Assembly (NCBI RefSeq): GCF_042680605.1
Contig: NZ_JBHUEE010000010.1
Coordinates: 62,001 to 126,000 of the forward strand
DNA from: Allobogoriella deserti
GTDB lineage: Bacteria; Actinomycetota; Actinomycetes; Actinomycetales; Actinomycetaceae
DNA length: 64,000 nucleotides
Reading direction: 5' to 3'
A model generated the notes under the pieces. It saw only the letters and a list, made by a program, of their open reading frames with translations, was not told the origin of the DNA and did not search any database. Below are positions 24,928-33,593 of this stretch, one piece after another (position 1 is the stretch's first letter; every line of letters begins with the position of its first letter). The position numbers and the translations under genes were made by a program.

Positions 24928-26078
24928 GTAGCATCCGGGGGGTGCGCGGCGGACTGCTTGCCCTGTGGCGACGTCCGCGTGCGCCCGGCCCGCCCGGGCC
25001 GTCGTGGATCGACGCCGCCAGTGTCGCCGTGCTGGTCGCCGCCGCGGTCACCGAGGGCGTCATCCGCGGCGACGTCGATCGGCCCGTCCTGACTACCCTG
25101 GCCCACGCCGCGCCCCTCCTCGCGCTGCCGTGGCGGCGCACGCATCCGCTGACCGTCGTCGCGGTCGTCATGGCGATCGGCGCCGCCTTCGAGGTGAGCT
25201 GGCGCCTGGCGGGCGAGCCGGAACCGGTGTTCTTCGCGGCCGCCGGGCTGCTGCTGGTGCCGTACGCGCTGGTGCGCTGGGGCTCCGGTCGCGCCATCGT
25301 CCTCGGCGGCGGGCTGCTGGTGGCGGGCCAGGTGTTGAGCGCCGTCGTCCGGCAACCGCCGGTCGGCGACATCGTCGGCGGCTCCGCCGTGCTGCTCCTG
25401 CTCATTGCGGCCGGTGAGGCGGTCCGGGCCCGGGCCGCGGCGGCCGCGCGGCGGACCGAGCGCGTCCGCGCCCAGGAACGCGAGCGGATCGCCCGGGACC
25501 TGCACGACACCGTCGCGCGCCACGTCTCCGCCGTCGCGGTGCGCGCCCAGGCCGGCCGGCTCGCCGCCCGCACCGGCGCCGGCGAGACGGTCGCCGGCCA
25601 CCTGGCCGTCATCGAATCCGAGGCCCGGGCCGCGCTGCGCGAGATGCGCGGCGCGGTCCAGCTCCTCCGCGGCGAGGACTCGCCCGCGGCGCCGGGGCTG
25701 ACCGATGTGCGCCGGCTCGCCACCGACGGGCCGCCGGCCGTCACCGTCGCCATCGAGGTCGACGGCGATGGCGACGGCGTTCCCGGGCCGGCCGCCGCCG
25801 CGGCCGCCTACCGGATCGCCCAGGAAGCGGTCACCAACGCCCGCCGACACGCCCGCGGCGCCACCCGGATCGACGTGCGGCTGACCTGTACCGGCCGCGC
25901 ACTCGACCTCGTCGTCACCGACGACGGCGCCCCGGGCCACGCCGGCCCCACCGCCCCCGGTTACGGCCTGCTCGGCATGAGCGAACGCGCCGGCCTGCTC
26001 GGCGGCACCTGCGACGCCGGACCCGCGCCCGGCGGCGGCTGGCGGGTCGCCGCCCACCTGCCCGCGCGGCAGGCGTGA
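24924..26078 (+). CDS. NarL-type sensor histidine kinase
   Basis: This 384-residue membrane kinase has an N-terminal sensor of about five helices (residues 28-165) with little extracellular loop, so it probably senses through the membrane. Next come the dimerisation and phosphoacceptor region ERERIARDLHDTVARHVSAVAV (phospho-accepting His194), a linker, and the HATPase domain with YRIAQEAVTNARRHA (N box) and GYGLLGMSERAGLLGG (G box). It belongs to the HisKA_3 class, which pairs with LuxR-type regulators. It overlaps the DUF2306 gene upstream and is separated by 1 bp from its response regulator. Confidence 0.92.
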   Translation: MSSIRGVRGGLLALWRRPRAPGPPGPSWIDAASVAVLVAAAVTEGVIRGDVDRPVLTTLAHAAPLLALPWRRTHPLTVVAVVMAIGAAFEVSWRLAGEPEPVFFAAAGLLLVPYALVRWGSGRAIVLGGGLLVAGQVLSAVVRQPPVGDIVGGSAVLLLLIAAGEAVRARAAAAARRTERVRAQERERIARDLHDTVARHVSAVAVRAQAGRLAARTGAGETVAGHLAVIESEARAALREMRGAVQLLRGEDSPAAPGLTDVRRLATDGPPAVTVAIEVDGDGDGVPGPAAAAAAYRIAQEAVTNARRHARGATRIDVRLTCTGRALDLVVTDDGAPGHAGPTAPGYGLLGMSERAGLLGGTCDAGPAPGGGWRVAAHLPARQA

Positions 26079-26079
26079 C

Positions 26080-26718
26080 ATGCGCATCCTCATCGCCGAC
26101 GACCAGGAGATCGTGCGCACCGGGCTGCGCACCATCTTTGAGCTCCAGGGGATCGAGGTGGTGGCCGAGGCCGGCGACGGGCGGCGGGCGGTCGACCTCG
26201 CCCGGCGGCATCGCCCCGACGTGTGCGTCCTGGACATCCGCATGCCGGTCCTGGACGGCGTCGCGGCCACCCGGCTCCTCGCCGGCCCGGACATGGCCGA
26301 CCCGATGCCCGTCGTCGTCATCACGACCTTCGACCTGGACGAGCACGTCGACGACGCCCTCGCCGCCGGGGCGCGCGGCTTCCTGCTTAAGGACACCGGA
26401 CCGGAGATGCTGCTGCAGGCGGTCACCGCCGCGGCCGCGGGCGATGCCCTCATCGACCCGGCCGTCACCGTCCGGTTGCTGCGGCACTTCGCCCGCGCGG
26501 CGCCGGCGGCGCCGCCGCCGGCCGAACCGCTGACCGACCGCGAGCAGGACGTGTTGCGCCTGGTCGCCGCCGGCCGCACCAACACCGAGATCTGCGACGA
26601 GCTCCACCTCGGCCTCAGTACCGTCAAGACCCACCTCGGCGCGATCATGGCGAAGACCGGGACCCGCAACCGGGTGGAGGTGGCGCGGTGGGCCTACCGC
26701 AGCGGCCACAGCAGCTGA
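26080..26718 (+). CDS. NarL/LuxR-type response regulator
   Basis: This 212-residue cytosolic transcription factor has a receiver domain with MRILIADDQEIVRTGLR, phospho-Asp52 in VCVLDIRMPVLDG and the conserved Lys in GFLLKDTG. An Ala/Pro linker leads to a LuxR-type helix-turn-helix with LTDREQDVLRLVAAGRTNTE and LSTVKTHLGAIMAKTGTRNR. It is the cognate partner of the kinase that ends 2 bp upstream. Targets are unknown; autoregulation of the DUF2306-kinase-regulator operon is likely but no operator was identified. The operon sits between comEC and holA, which are usually neighbours. Confidence 0.93.
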   Translation: MRILIADDQEIVRTGLRTIFELQGIEVVAEAGDGRRAVDLARRHRPDVCVLDIRMPVLDGVAATRLLAGPDMADPMPVVVITTFDLDEHVDDALAAGARGFLLKDTGPEMLLQAVTAAAAGDALIDPAVTVRLLRHFARAAPAAPPPAEPLTDREQDVLRLVAAGRTNTEICDELHLGLSTVKTHLGAIMAKTGTRNRVEVARWAYRSGHSS

Positions 26719-26760
26719 GAGCGCCCCGGGCCCGGTGACCGGGACGTCGGCGGGTCGTGG

Positions 26761-26766
26761 CAGTCT
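26761..26766 (+). promoter_or_regulatory. Leaderless-type -10 box for holA
   Basis: CAGTCT followed by 6 nt and GTG 26773. Confidence 0.4.
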
Positions 26767-26772
26767 TGGGCC

Positions 26773-27774
26773 GTGCCCCCCTCACGCCGCCGTTCCTCCG
26801 CGCCCGGCCTGACCTGGGACCGGGTCGAGCTCGCACCCGTCGTCCTGGTCCGCGGTTCGGAAGGACTGCTCGCCGACCGTGCCGTGACCCGACTCCTCGA
26901 CCAGGCCCGGACCCGTGACCCCGGTGTCGAGGTGACTCGGTTCGAGGCCGCCGCCTACGAGTCGGGGCAGCTCGAGATGGTCGCCAGCCCGTCGCTGTTC
27001 GGCGAGCGGCGGTGCGTCGTCGTCGACGGCGCCGAGGCGATGTCCGAGGCGTTTCTCACCGACGGTCTGACCTACCTGCAGGCCGTCCCGGACGACGTCT
27101 GGCTGATCATCCGCCACAACGGCGGAACCCGGGGCAAGAAGTTGCTCGACGCCGTCGCCGCCGAGGGCCATCCGGTCGTCGCGTGCGACCCGATCAAGCG
27201 GGACAACGACAAGGCCGACTTCGTCCGCGCCGACTTCTCCCGCGCGCGGCGGCGTATCGAACCGGACGCCGTACAGGCCCTCGTCGAAGCCACCGGGGCG
27301 GATCTGCGCGAGCTCGCCTCGGCGACCGACCAATTGCTGTCCGACACCACCGGCACCGTCACCGCCGAGACGGTCCGGCAGTACTACGGCGGCCGGGTCG
27401 AGGCGACCGGGTTCGCCGTCGCCGACGCCGCCATCGCCGGAAACCCGGGCGAGGCGGTGGCGCTGCTGCGGCACGCCGTCGCCACCGGCACCGGGCCGGT
27501 TCCCGTCGTGGCCGCGCTGGCGCTCAAGCTGCGCACCATGGCCAAGGTCGCGGCCACCCGCGGCCGCTCCGGCGTCTCGGTCGGCGAACTCGGACTCGCG
27601 CCGTGGCAGGTCGACCGTGCGCGCCGTGAGCTCGGAAGCTGGACGCCGGAAGGGCTCGCCGACGCGATCACGGCGGTGGCGGCGGCGGACGCCGAGGTCA
27701 AGGGCCAGGGGCGCGATCCGGTGTTCGCCGTCGAACGCGCCGTGCTTCGGATCGCCGCGGCCCGCGGCCGCTGA
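26773..27774 (+). CDS. holA: DNA polymerase III delta subunit
   Basis: This 333-residue clamp-loader subunit opens the beta clamp during replication. Characteristic stretches are VVLVRGSEGLLADRAV at the N-terminus, ASPSLFGERRCVVVDGAEAMSE (the beta-clamp interacting element), DDVWLIIRHNGGTRGKKLLDA, VQALVEATGADLRELASATDQL and the C-terminal collar domain with APWQVDRARRELGSWTPEGLADAI. The fold lacks a Walker A, as expected for delta. GTG 26773 follows a CAGTCT box at leaderless spacing. It usually follows comEC; here a four-gene insertion intervenes. Confidence 0.93.
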   Translation: MPPSRRRSSAPGLTWDRVELAPVVLVRGSEGLLADRAVTRLLDQARTRDPGVEVTRFEAAAYESGQLEMVASPSLFGERRCVVVDGAEAMSEAFLTDGLTYLQAVPDDVWLIIRHNGGTRGKKLLDAVAAEGHPVVACDPIKRDNDKADFVRADFSRARRRIEPDAVQALVEATGADLRELASATDQLLSDTTGTVTAETVRQYYGGRVEATGFAVADAAIAGNPGEAVALLRHAVATGTGPVPVVAALALKLRTMAKVAATRGRSGVSVGELGLAPWQVDRARRELGSWTPEGLADAITAVAAADAEVKGQGRDPVFAVERAVLRIAAARGR

Positions 27775-27894
27775 GCTCCTGCCGGCGCGTGCTGCCGCAC
27801 CGGCCGTGGACCGGTACCGATCGTTCACCGACACGTCACCGCCGCCTTCGCAGGTCGTCGCCGTCCCGCCACCTGGTCGCGCGACCGTAAGAGT

Positions 27895-29076
27895 GTGCGA
27901 GTCGCGGTCGTGACCGAGTCCTTCCTCCCGTCAGCGAACGGCGTCACCACCTCCGTCCTGCGGGTGCTGGATCACCTGTCTGCGCGCGGCCACGAGGCGA
28001 TGGTCGTGTGCCCGGGACCGGCGCCGGCCCATTACCGCGGATTCCCGGTCCGCCAGGTGCCCTCGTTCAACTACCGGGGATTCCGCGCCGGGGTGCCCAG
28101 TCCCACGCTGGTCCGCCACTTGGAGACGTTCCGGCCCGACGTGCTGCACGCGGCGGCGCCCTTCGGTCTCGGTGCCCAAGCCCTCACCGTCGCGAGGCGG
28201 CGGCGCATCCCCACCCTCGCCGTGTTTCAGACCGACGTCGCCGGGTTCGCCCGCAAGTACGGTCTGCGCGCCACCGCACCGGGCATCTGGCGCTGGCTGC
28301 GCACGGTGCACAACCACGCGGACCTGACCCTGGCGCCCTCCAGCGCCACGCTCGCCGACTTGGCCGCCAACGGCATCACCCGCACCGCCTGGTGGGGTCG
28401 CGGCGTCGACGCCGAGACGTTCCACCCGAACCGGCGCGCCGGTCAGGCGTGCCGGAGGCTGCGCGAGTGCGTCCTGACCGGCGCCGGCCCGGATGCGATC
28501 GTCGTCGGCTATGTCGGGAGACTGGCGCCGGAGAAGCGCGTGGAACGCCTCGCCGCCCTCACCGACCCGCGCGTCCGCCTCGTGGTCGTCGGGGACGGCC
28601 CCGCCCGCACGGCACTCGAGCGCCGACTGCCGGGCGCCACGTTCCTGGGCCGGCTGGACGGTGACGACCTCGCCGACGCGTACGCGGCGCTCGACGTCTT
28701 CGTGCACACCGGCACCCACGAGACCTTCGGGCAGACCCTCCAGGAGGCGATGGCGAGCGGCGTGCCCGTCGTCGCCCCTGCGGCCGGTGGCCCGCTCGAC
28801 GTGGTCGATCACGGCGAGACCGGCTACCTCTACCCGCCGGAGGACGACGGCGCCCTCGTCGCGGCGGTCCGCACGCTCACGGACGACCCCGCGCTGCGGG
28901 CGCGGGCGGGCGAGTCGGGGCGCCGTCGAGTACTGCCGCGATCGTGGACCGCGCTCGGCGACGCTCTGCTGGCGCACTACGCGGCGGTCATCGACGCGGC
29001 GGAGGAGCGTGATGCCCGCCTGGTCGGCGACATCGAGCGACACGTCGTCGGCTTCGCCCGCCAGCCTGTCGGCTGA
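27895..29076 (+). CDS. GT4-family glycosyltransferase (probable mannosyltransferase)
   Basis: This 393-residue cytosolic or membrane-associated GT-B glycosyltransferase has an N-terminal acceptor domain with VTESFLPSANGVTTSVLRVL. The donor domain carries VGYVGRLAPEKRVERLAAL and the EX7E motif in THETFGQTLQEAMASGVPVVAP. Pattern and length resemble the alpha-mannosyltransferases of the MgtA/PimB group that glycosylate lipids in Actinobacteria, but the donor cannot be proven. GTG 27895 has a GACCGT box 6 nt upstream and no ribosome site. It stands alone between holA and rpsT, with 120 bp of unremarkable sequence before it. Confidence 0.85.
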   Translation: MRVAVVTESFLPSANGVTTSVLRVLDHLSARGHEAMVVCPGPAPAHYRGFPVRQVPSFNYRGFRAGVPSPTLVRHLETFRPDVLHAAAPFGLGAQALTVARRRRIPTLAVFQTDVAGFARKYGLRATAPGIWRWLRTVHNHADLTLAPSSATLADLAANGITRTAWWGRGVDAETFHPNRRAGQACRRLRECVLTGAGPDAIVVGYVGRLAPEKRVERLAALTDPRVRLVVVGDGPARTALERRLPGATFLGRLDGDDLADAYAALDVFVHTGTHETFGQTLQEAMASGVPVVAPAAGGPLDVVDHGETGYLYPPEDDGALVAAVRTLTDDPALRARAGESGRRRVLPRSWTALGDALLAHYAAVIDAAEERDARLVGDIERHVVGFARQPVG

Positions 29077-29163
29077 ATCCGCACGGTCCGTCAGGAACCT
29101 CGTCCTCCCACGCATGGACAGCGCGGCGTACCTCCTGCCGTCCGTGCCCCGCACATGAGACGA

Positions 29164-29200
29164 CGACGGCGCCGCACCCGTGCGGGGTGCGGCGCCGTCG
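29164..29200. terminator. Strong bidirectional hairpin terminator
   Basis: A perfect 16-bp stem (29164-29179 with 29185-29200) closes a 5-nt loop. It lies 18 bp past the rpsT stop on the minus strand and 88 bp past the glycosyltransferase stop on the plus strand, so it can end both convergent transcripts. There is no T-run. Confidence 0.75.
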
Positions 29201-29218
29201 CGCAGCGGCCGTGTCGCC

Positions 29219-29479
29219 TCAGAGCTTGGCGACCTGCTTGGCCAGCTTGGACTTGCGGTTGGCCGCCTGGTTGCGGTGGATCACGCCCTTGCTGGCGGCC
29301 TTGTCGAGCTTGCGCCCGGTGGTCTGCAGCGCGGCCGCAGCGGCGTCCTTGTCGCCGGCGGCGACCGCAGAGCGGACGCGCCGCACGTAGGTCTTGAGCT
29401 CGGACTTCACGGCCTTGTTGCGCAGCCGACGCTTCTCGTTGGTCAGGTTGCGCTTCTTCTGGGACTTGATGTTCGCCAC
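29219..29479 (-). CDS. rpsT: 30S ribosomal protein S20
   Basis: This 86-residue, Lys/Arg/Ala-rich protein starts MANIKSQKKRNLTNEKRRLRN and contains NRKSKLAKQVAKL at its end, the classic S20 helical bundle that binds 16S rRNA. The start has GGAAG a few bases upstream. A TAATAT box at 29626-29631 on the minus strand implies a ~140-nt 5' leader, long enough for translational autocontrol as seen for S20 in other bacteria (inference). It is monocistronic and closed by a strong hairpin. Confidence 0.97.
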   Translation of the reverse strand: MANIKSQKKRNLTNEKRRLRNKAVKSELKTYVRRVRSAVAAGDKDAAAAALQTTGRKLDKAASKGVIHRNQAANRKSKLAKQVAKL

Positions 29480-29625
29480 GTGTGGTCTTCCTTGTGCGTT
29501 CGCCGGAGCGATCTGTCAACGGTCGTCAGAGGGATATCGCCGCGACCGGGACTGGGGCGTGGGGGTACCTCGTGGTTGGCCGCCTGCCGGGCCATGCCCC
29601 GACCGAGGCGCTGACCCGAACGTCG

Positions 29626-29631
29626 ATATTA
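29626..29631 (-). promoter_or_regulatory. rpsT promoter -10 box
   Basis: TAATAT on the minus strand is the best -10 match in the 240-bp gap between rpsT and the PemK-like gene. The -35 region is unclear. The rest of the gap has no other feature I can support. Confidence 0.5.
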
Positions 29632-29719
29632 GCAGCCGAGGGCTCCGGCCATCGAGCTGGGACGCACGTGACGGGCCTCTCATCAGCCGCGTCATGAGGC
29701 GCGCCAGGGACAAGTCGGC

Positions 29720-30280
29720 TCAATGTGCGTGATGCGCCGTCAGCGCATCGACGAGCTCGTGGTAGCGGTTCTCGGCGAGCGCGCCCCCCACCCGGCGGAC
29801 CGCGGCGGCCTGGACCACGAGCATGCGGTCCAGCCGTGCCTCGCTGGGGCGGCCCCGGCGGTCCCACGGCCCGGCACCGACGTCGATCCAGTACCGGCCG
29901 AAACGCGCCTCGTCCGTGGCGTCCCGGTCATGGTCCTGGGACGTCATCTGCGAGACGAGCAGACCCTCCGGCAGCCGGGCGAGGACGACGGCGGGCCGGT
30001 CCTTGCCGCGTGTCGGGTCGTCCTCGTACGGAATCCAGGTCCAGACGACCTCGCCCGGGTCGGGCAACGCGTCCGGGAGCGGGCGGTACTCCAGGGGTGG
30101 CAGGCCGAGTCGATCGACGTCGTAGGTCACCACTCCTCGAGAGGCGGCAGCGCCGGGGCTTGCTGTACGCGGCGGTCCCGGCCTGGGGGAGGGACGTCCC
30201 GCGTTCCGGGCCGCCCGAACAGCCGTCCGGCCGAGGGCGCGCACAGCCCGCCTGAGCGCAGATCTCATGGCGGTGAGCAT
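29720..30280 (-). CDS. PemK/MazF-family toxin-like protein with basic N-terminal extension
   Basis: This protein of ~186 residues has a C-terminal ~120-residue PemK/MazF-like fold with GEVVWTWIPYEDDPTRGKDRPAVVLAR, LLVSQMTSQDHDRD and WIDVGAGPWDRRGRPSEARLD. The RPAVVL strand is typical. MazF/PemK toxins are ribonucleases, but no antitoxin gene is adjacent. The first ~45 residues form a basic amphipathic helix (RSALRRAVRALGRTAVRAARN) that might bind membrane or RNA. Homologues near rpsT/lepA are widespread and may not be toxins. Starts at 30280 and 30268 are both possible; neither has a good ribosome site. Confidence 0.8.
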   Translation of the reverse strand: MLTAMRSALRRAVRALGRTAVRAARNAGRPSPRPGPPRTASPGAAASRGVVTYDVDRLGLPPLEYRPLPDALPDPGEVVWTWIPYEDDPTRGKDRPAVVLARLPEGLLVSQMTSQDHDRDATDEARFGRYWIDVGAGPWDRRGRPSEARLDRMLVVQAAAVRRVGGALAENRYHELVDALTAHHAH

Positions 30281-30326
30281 ACGGTGACCGTCCCGACAGC
30301 CAGGCGGTGCCCCGGCTAGGAACGGC

Positions 30327-30917
30327 TCAGCCGGCCAGTAGCAGCACGGTGACGAAGGCCCCGAGCAGACCGAGCGGGATCGCCGCGAGGGTGCCGACCA
30401 GGGCGAGCACGGTGACGCGCAGATCGTCGGCCAGGTACGGCGCGTTGACGGTTCCGCCGGCGGCCACCCGCGCAGCGCGCTGTGCCGCCTCCAGGCGCGG
30501 GAGGAACCGTGCGGTCCGCACGGCCGACTCCGCGGCCGCGGCATCGAGCAAGGCCTGCTCCTGCTCCATGGTCCGGCGCCCGCCGTCGGTGGGTTCCTCA
30601 CCGACCATCACCACACCGGTCGAGGTACCCGCGCCGTCGACGACCTGCATCTCGAGCCCGCGCGTGCGCCGCTGCAACCGGGCCCGCCGGACCGCCAGCA
30701 CGACGACCGGCACCGCCAGCACCACCGCGAGAGCGAACGGGAGCCACCCGACCCAGGTGACGGCACCGAGGCCGAGGAGCACGCCGAGGACCGCGAACAG
30801 GGTGACCGCACCGCCGGCCCAGGCCAGCAGGAGCGCACCCGGACGGCGGGTGACCCGCACGAGCGTGGGGACAACCCGGTTGAGCATCTCCGCCGTCGCC
30901 GGCCGGGGGCTGGACAT
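30327..30917 (-). CDS. Membrane protein of unknown function
   Basis: This 196-residue protein has two helices at about residues 28-47 and 53-74, a cytoplasmic region of ~80 residues with charged coiled-coil-like character (EQEQALLDAAAAESAVRTARFLPRLEAAQRAAR), and a C-terminal helix (TVLALVGTLAAIPLGLLGAFVTVLL). I do not recognise the family. ATG 30917 follows a GAGGCT box by 7 nt, so it is probably leaderless; a longer frame to 30980 has no support. It lies head-to-tail with the PemK-like gene (46 bp) and divergent from lepA. Confidence 0.65.
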   Translation of the reverse strand: MSSPRPATAEMLNRVVPTLVRVTRRPGALLLAWAGGAVTLFAVLGVLLGLGAVTWVGWLPFALAVVLAVPVVVLAVRRARLQRRTRGLEMQVVDGAGTSTGVVMVGEEPTDGGRRTMEQEQALLDAAAAESAVRTARFLPRLEAAQRAARVAAGGTVNAPYLADDLRVTVLALVGTLAAIPLGLLGAFVTVLLLAG

Positions 30918-30924
30918 GTCAACC

Positions 30925-30930
30925 AGCCTC
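30925..30930 (-). promoter_or_regulatory. Leaderless-type -10 box, minus strand
   Basis: GAGGCT followed by 7 nt and ATG 30917. Confidence 0.35.
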
Positions 30931-31062
30931 GCACGTCCCGGCGGGCCGCGGGTCCGGCTCGTCCCAGGGCGAACAGCCACGGTCGTGCCGATCCGACGGA
31001 GCTATTGCCGGCATGGGACCATGGACGGTGCCCGCAGCATCCCCGACCCCCGAAGGAAACGC

Positions 31063-32937
31063 GTGTCATCCGCTCCGCACCGCCGGAAGGCGGACGCCAC
31101 GGCGACGGACCTCCGTCCCGCCGCGACCCCGCCCGAGCTGCTGCGCAACTTCTGCATCATCGCGCACATCGACCACGGCAAGTCGACCCTCGCGGACCGG
31201 ATGCTGCAGCTGACCGGGGTCGTCGAGGCGCGTGCGATGCGCGACCAGTACCTCGACCGGATGGACATCGAGCGCGAACGCGGGATCACCATCAAGTCGC
31301 AGGCCGTGCGGATGCCATGGCGGATCGACGGCGAGCCCTACGCCCTGAACATGATCGACACGCCCGGACACGTGGACTTCTCCTACGAGGTCAACCGGTC
31401 GCTCGCGGCGTGCGAGGGCGCGATCCTCCTCGTCGACGCGGCCCAGGGCATCGAGGCCCAGACCCTGGCCAACCTCTACATGGCCATGGAGAACGACCTC
31501 GCCATCATTCCGGTGCTGAACAAGATCGACCTGCCCGCCGCCCAGCCCGAGCGGTACGCCGAGGAGCTGGCGAACCTCATCGGGGGCGAGCCGGAGGATT
31601 GCCTGCGGGTCTCCGGCAAGACCGGCGAGGGCGTGACAGAGCTCCTCGACCGGATCGTGACGGAGGTACCGGCGCCGGAGGGCGAGCCGGACGCCCCCGC
31701 CCGCGCGATGATCTTCGACTCGGTGTACGACACCTACCGCGGCGTGGTGACCTATGTCCGAGTCGTCGACGGGCGCATCAGTCCCCGCGAGCGGATCAAG
31801 ATGATGTCCACCGGCGCCACCCACGAGTTGCTCGAGATCGGCGTCATCTCACCGGAACCGCGTCCTACTGACGGCCTCGGCGTGGGCGAGGTCGGCTATC
31901 TCATCACCGGCGTCAAGGACGTGCGCCAATCCAAGGTCGGTGACACGGTGACCGCTGCATCCGGTTCGGCCGACGCCGCGCTCGCCGGCTATCGCGAGCC
32001 GAAGCCCATGGTCTTCTCCGGCCTGTACCCGGTAGACGGCTCGGACTATCCGGTGCTCCGGGACGCCCTCGACAAGCTCAAGCTCAACGACGCGGCGCTG
32101 GTCTACGAGCCCGAGACCTCGGTGGCGCTCGGATTCGGGTTCCGCTGCGGCTTCCTCGGGCTGCTCCACCTGGAGATCGTGCGCGAGCGTCTGGAGCGCG
32201 AATTCGACCTCGCGCTGATCTCCACCGCACCCAACGTGTCGTACGAGATCACGGTGGAGGACGGGACCACGTCCCGCGTGACCAACCCCAGCGAGTTCCC
32301 CGAGGGGAAGATCGCCACGATCCGCGAGCCCGTCGTGCGGGCCACCGTGCTGGCGCCCAGCGAGTACGTGGGCGCGATCATGGAGCTGTGCCAGGGTCGG
32401 CGCGGCAACCTCCAGGGTATGGACTATCTGTCCGAGTCCCGGGTGGAACTGCGCTACATCCTCCCGCTGCAGGAGATCGTCGGTGACTTCTACGACCAGC
32501 TGAAATCCAAGACGCGGGGATACGCGTCGCTGGACTACGAGCCGGACGGCGAGCAGGAGGCCGACCTGGTGAAGGTGGACATTCTGCTCAACCACGAGCA
32601 GGTCGATGCGTTCTCGGCCATCGTGCACAAAGACAAGGCGTACTCCTACGGGGTCTCGATGGCCGGCAAGCTCAAGGAGCTCATCCCACGGCAGCAGTTC
32701 GAGGTGCCCATTCAGGCGGCGATCGGGTCGCGAGTCATCGCCCGCGAGAACATCCGCGCCCTGCGCAAGGACATGCTTGCCAAGTGCTACGGCGGTGACA
32801 TCACACGCAAGCGCAAGCTGCTGGAGAAGCAGAAGGAAGGCAAGAAGAAGATGAAGAACGTCGGTCGCGTGGAGGTGCCGCAGGAGGCGTTCGTCGCCGC
32901 CCTGACGTCCGACGCGCCGACAGGAAAGAGCAAGTGA
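31063..32937 (+). CDS. lepA: Elongation factor 4 (LepA)
   Basis: This 624-residue translational GTPase back-translocates or remodels stalled ribosomes. G motifs are IIAHIDHGKST (G1), ERERGITI (G2), MIDTPGHVDF (G3) and VLNKIDLP (G4). EF-G-like domains follow, and the LepA-specific C-terminal domain ends in GGDITRKRKLLEKQKEGKKKMKNVG. GTG 31063 is chosen because GAAGGA (31052-31057) is well spaced; the upstream ATG at 31021 would add 14 unconserved residues. Its stop overlaps the next start (GTGA), forming an operon with the MOSC and hemW genes. Confidence 0.97.
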   Translation: MSSAPHRRKADATATDLRPAATPPELLRNFCIIAHIDHGKSTLADRMLQLTGVVEARAMRDQYLDRMDIERERGITIKSQAVRMPWRIDGEPYALNMIDTPGHVDFSYEVNRSLAACEGAILLVDAAQGIEAQTLANLYMAMENDLAIIPVLNKIDLPAAQPERYAEELANLIGGEPEDCLRVSGKTGEGVTELLDRIVTEVPAPEGEPDAPARAMIFDSVYDTYRGVVTYVRVVDGRISPRERIKMMSTGATHELLEIGVISPEPRPTDGLGVGEVGYLITGVKDVRQSKVGDTVTAASGSADAALAGYREPKPMVFSGLYPVDGSDYPVLRDALDKLKLNDAALVYEPETSVALGFGFRCGFLGLLHLEIVRERLEREFDLALISTAPNVSYEITVEDGTTSRVTNPSEFPEGKIATIREPVVRATVLAPSEYVGAIMELCQGRRGNLQGMDYLSESRVELRYILPLQEIVGDFYDQLKSKTRGYASLDYEPDGEQEADLVKVDILLNHEQVDAFSAIVHKDKAYSYGVSMAGKLKELIPRQQFEVPIQAAIGSRVIARENIRALRKDMLAKCYGGDITRKRKLLEKQKEGKKKMKNVGRVEVPQEAFVAALTSDAPTGKSK

Positions 32938-33593
32938 CGCCGGCCGGAACCTCCTCGCCCGTCGTCACTCACGTGTGCCGGGTGGGGGACCTGCACGGCG
33001 ACGCCGGTGCCGTCGGCGTGACTGCCATCGACAAGCGTCCGGTGACCGAGCCGGTCCGGGTCGGCCGGTTCGGACTGCGGGGCGACGTCCAGGCCGACCG
33101 CGCGAACCACGGCGGTCCGGACAAGGCCGTGTACGTCTACGACGCCGCCGAGGCAGCCCGGTGGTCCGCCGACCTCGGCGAAGAGATCGGACCGGGACGG
33201 TTCGGGGAGAACCTGCGCACCGCCGGCCTGGCGGTGGACGACGCCGTCATCGGCGAACGTTGGCGCATCGGTGCAGAGCTGGAGCTCGAGGTCACCGGTC
33301 CGCGCACCCCGTGCGCCACATTCGGGCGCTGGCTCGGCCAGGACCGGTGGGTACGCCGTTTCACCGAGCGTGGTCGAACCGGCGCCTACCTGCGCGTCAT
33401 CACACCCGGGCACGTGCGGGCGGGGGATACCGTCGTCGTCACCGACCGGCCCGACCACGGCGTCACCGTCTCCGGATGGTTCACCGAGCGGACACCGGAC
33501 CTGGCGCGCGCCTTGCTGGACGCCGAGCAAGGGAACGGCTGGACCATGGCCGAGTACCTACGCGACCACGTGACCCGCGCCGCGCAGCGCTGA
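32934..33593 (+). CDS. MOSC domain protein
   Basis: This 219-residue protein has the beta-barrel MOSC domain of molybdenum cofactor sulfurase C-termini and YiiM. Motifs are GDVQADRANHGGPDKAVYVYD, GPGRFGENLRTAG, the conserved Cys in GPRTPCATFGRW, and GAYLRVITPGHVRAGD. YiiM-type proteins reduce N-hydroxylated substrates using Mo cofactor; others carry sulfur. Here no Mo-cofactor genes are near. It is translationally coupled to lepA (GTGA) and hemW (TGATG). Confidence 0.88.
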   Translation: MTPAGTSSPVVTHVCRVGDLHGDAGAVGVTAIDKRPVTEPVRVGRFGLRGDVQADRANHGGPDKAVYVYDAAEAARWSADLGEEIGPGRFGENLRTAGLAVDDAVIGERWRIGAELELEVTGPRTPCATFGRWLGQDRWVRRFTERGRTGAYLRVITPGHVRAGDTVVVTDRPDHGVTVSGWFTERTPDLARALLDAEQGNGWTMAEYLRDHVTRAAQR

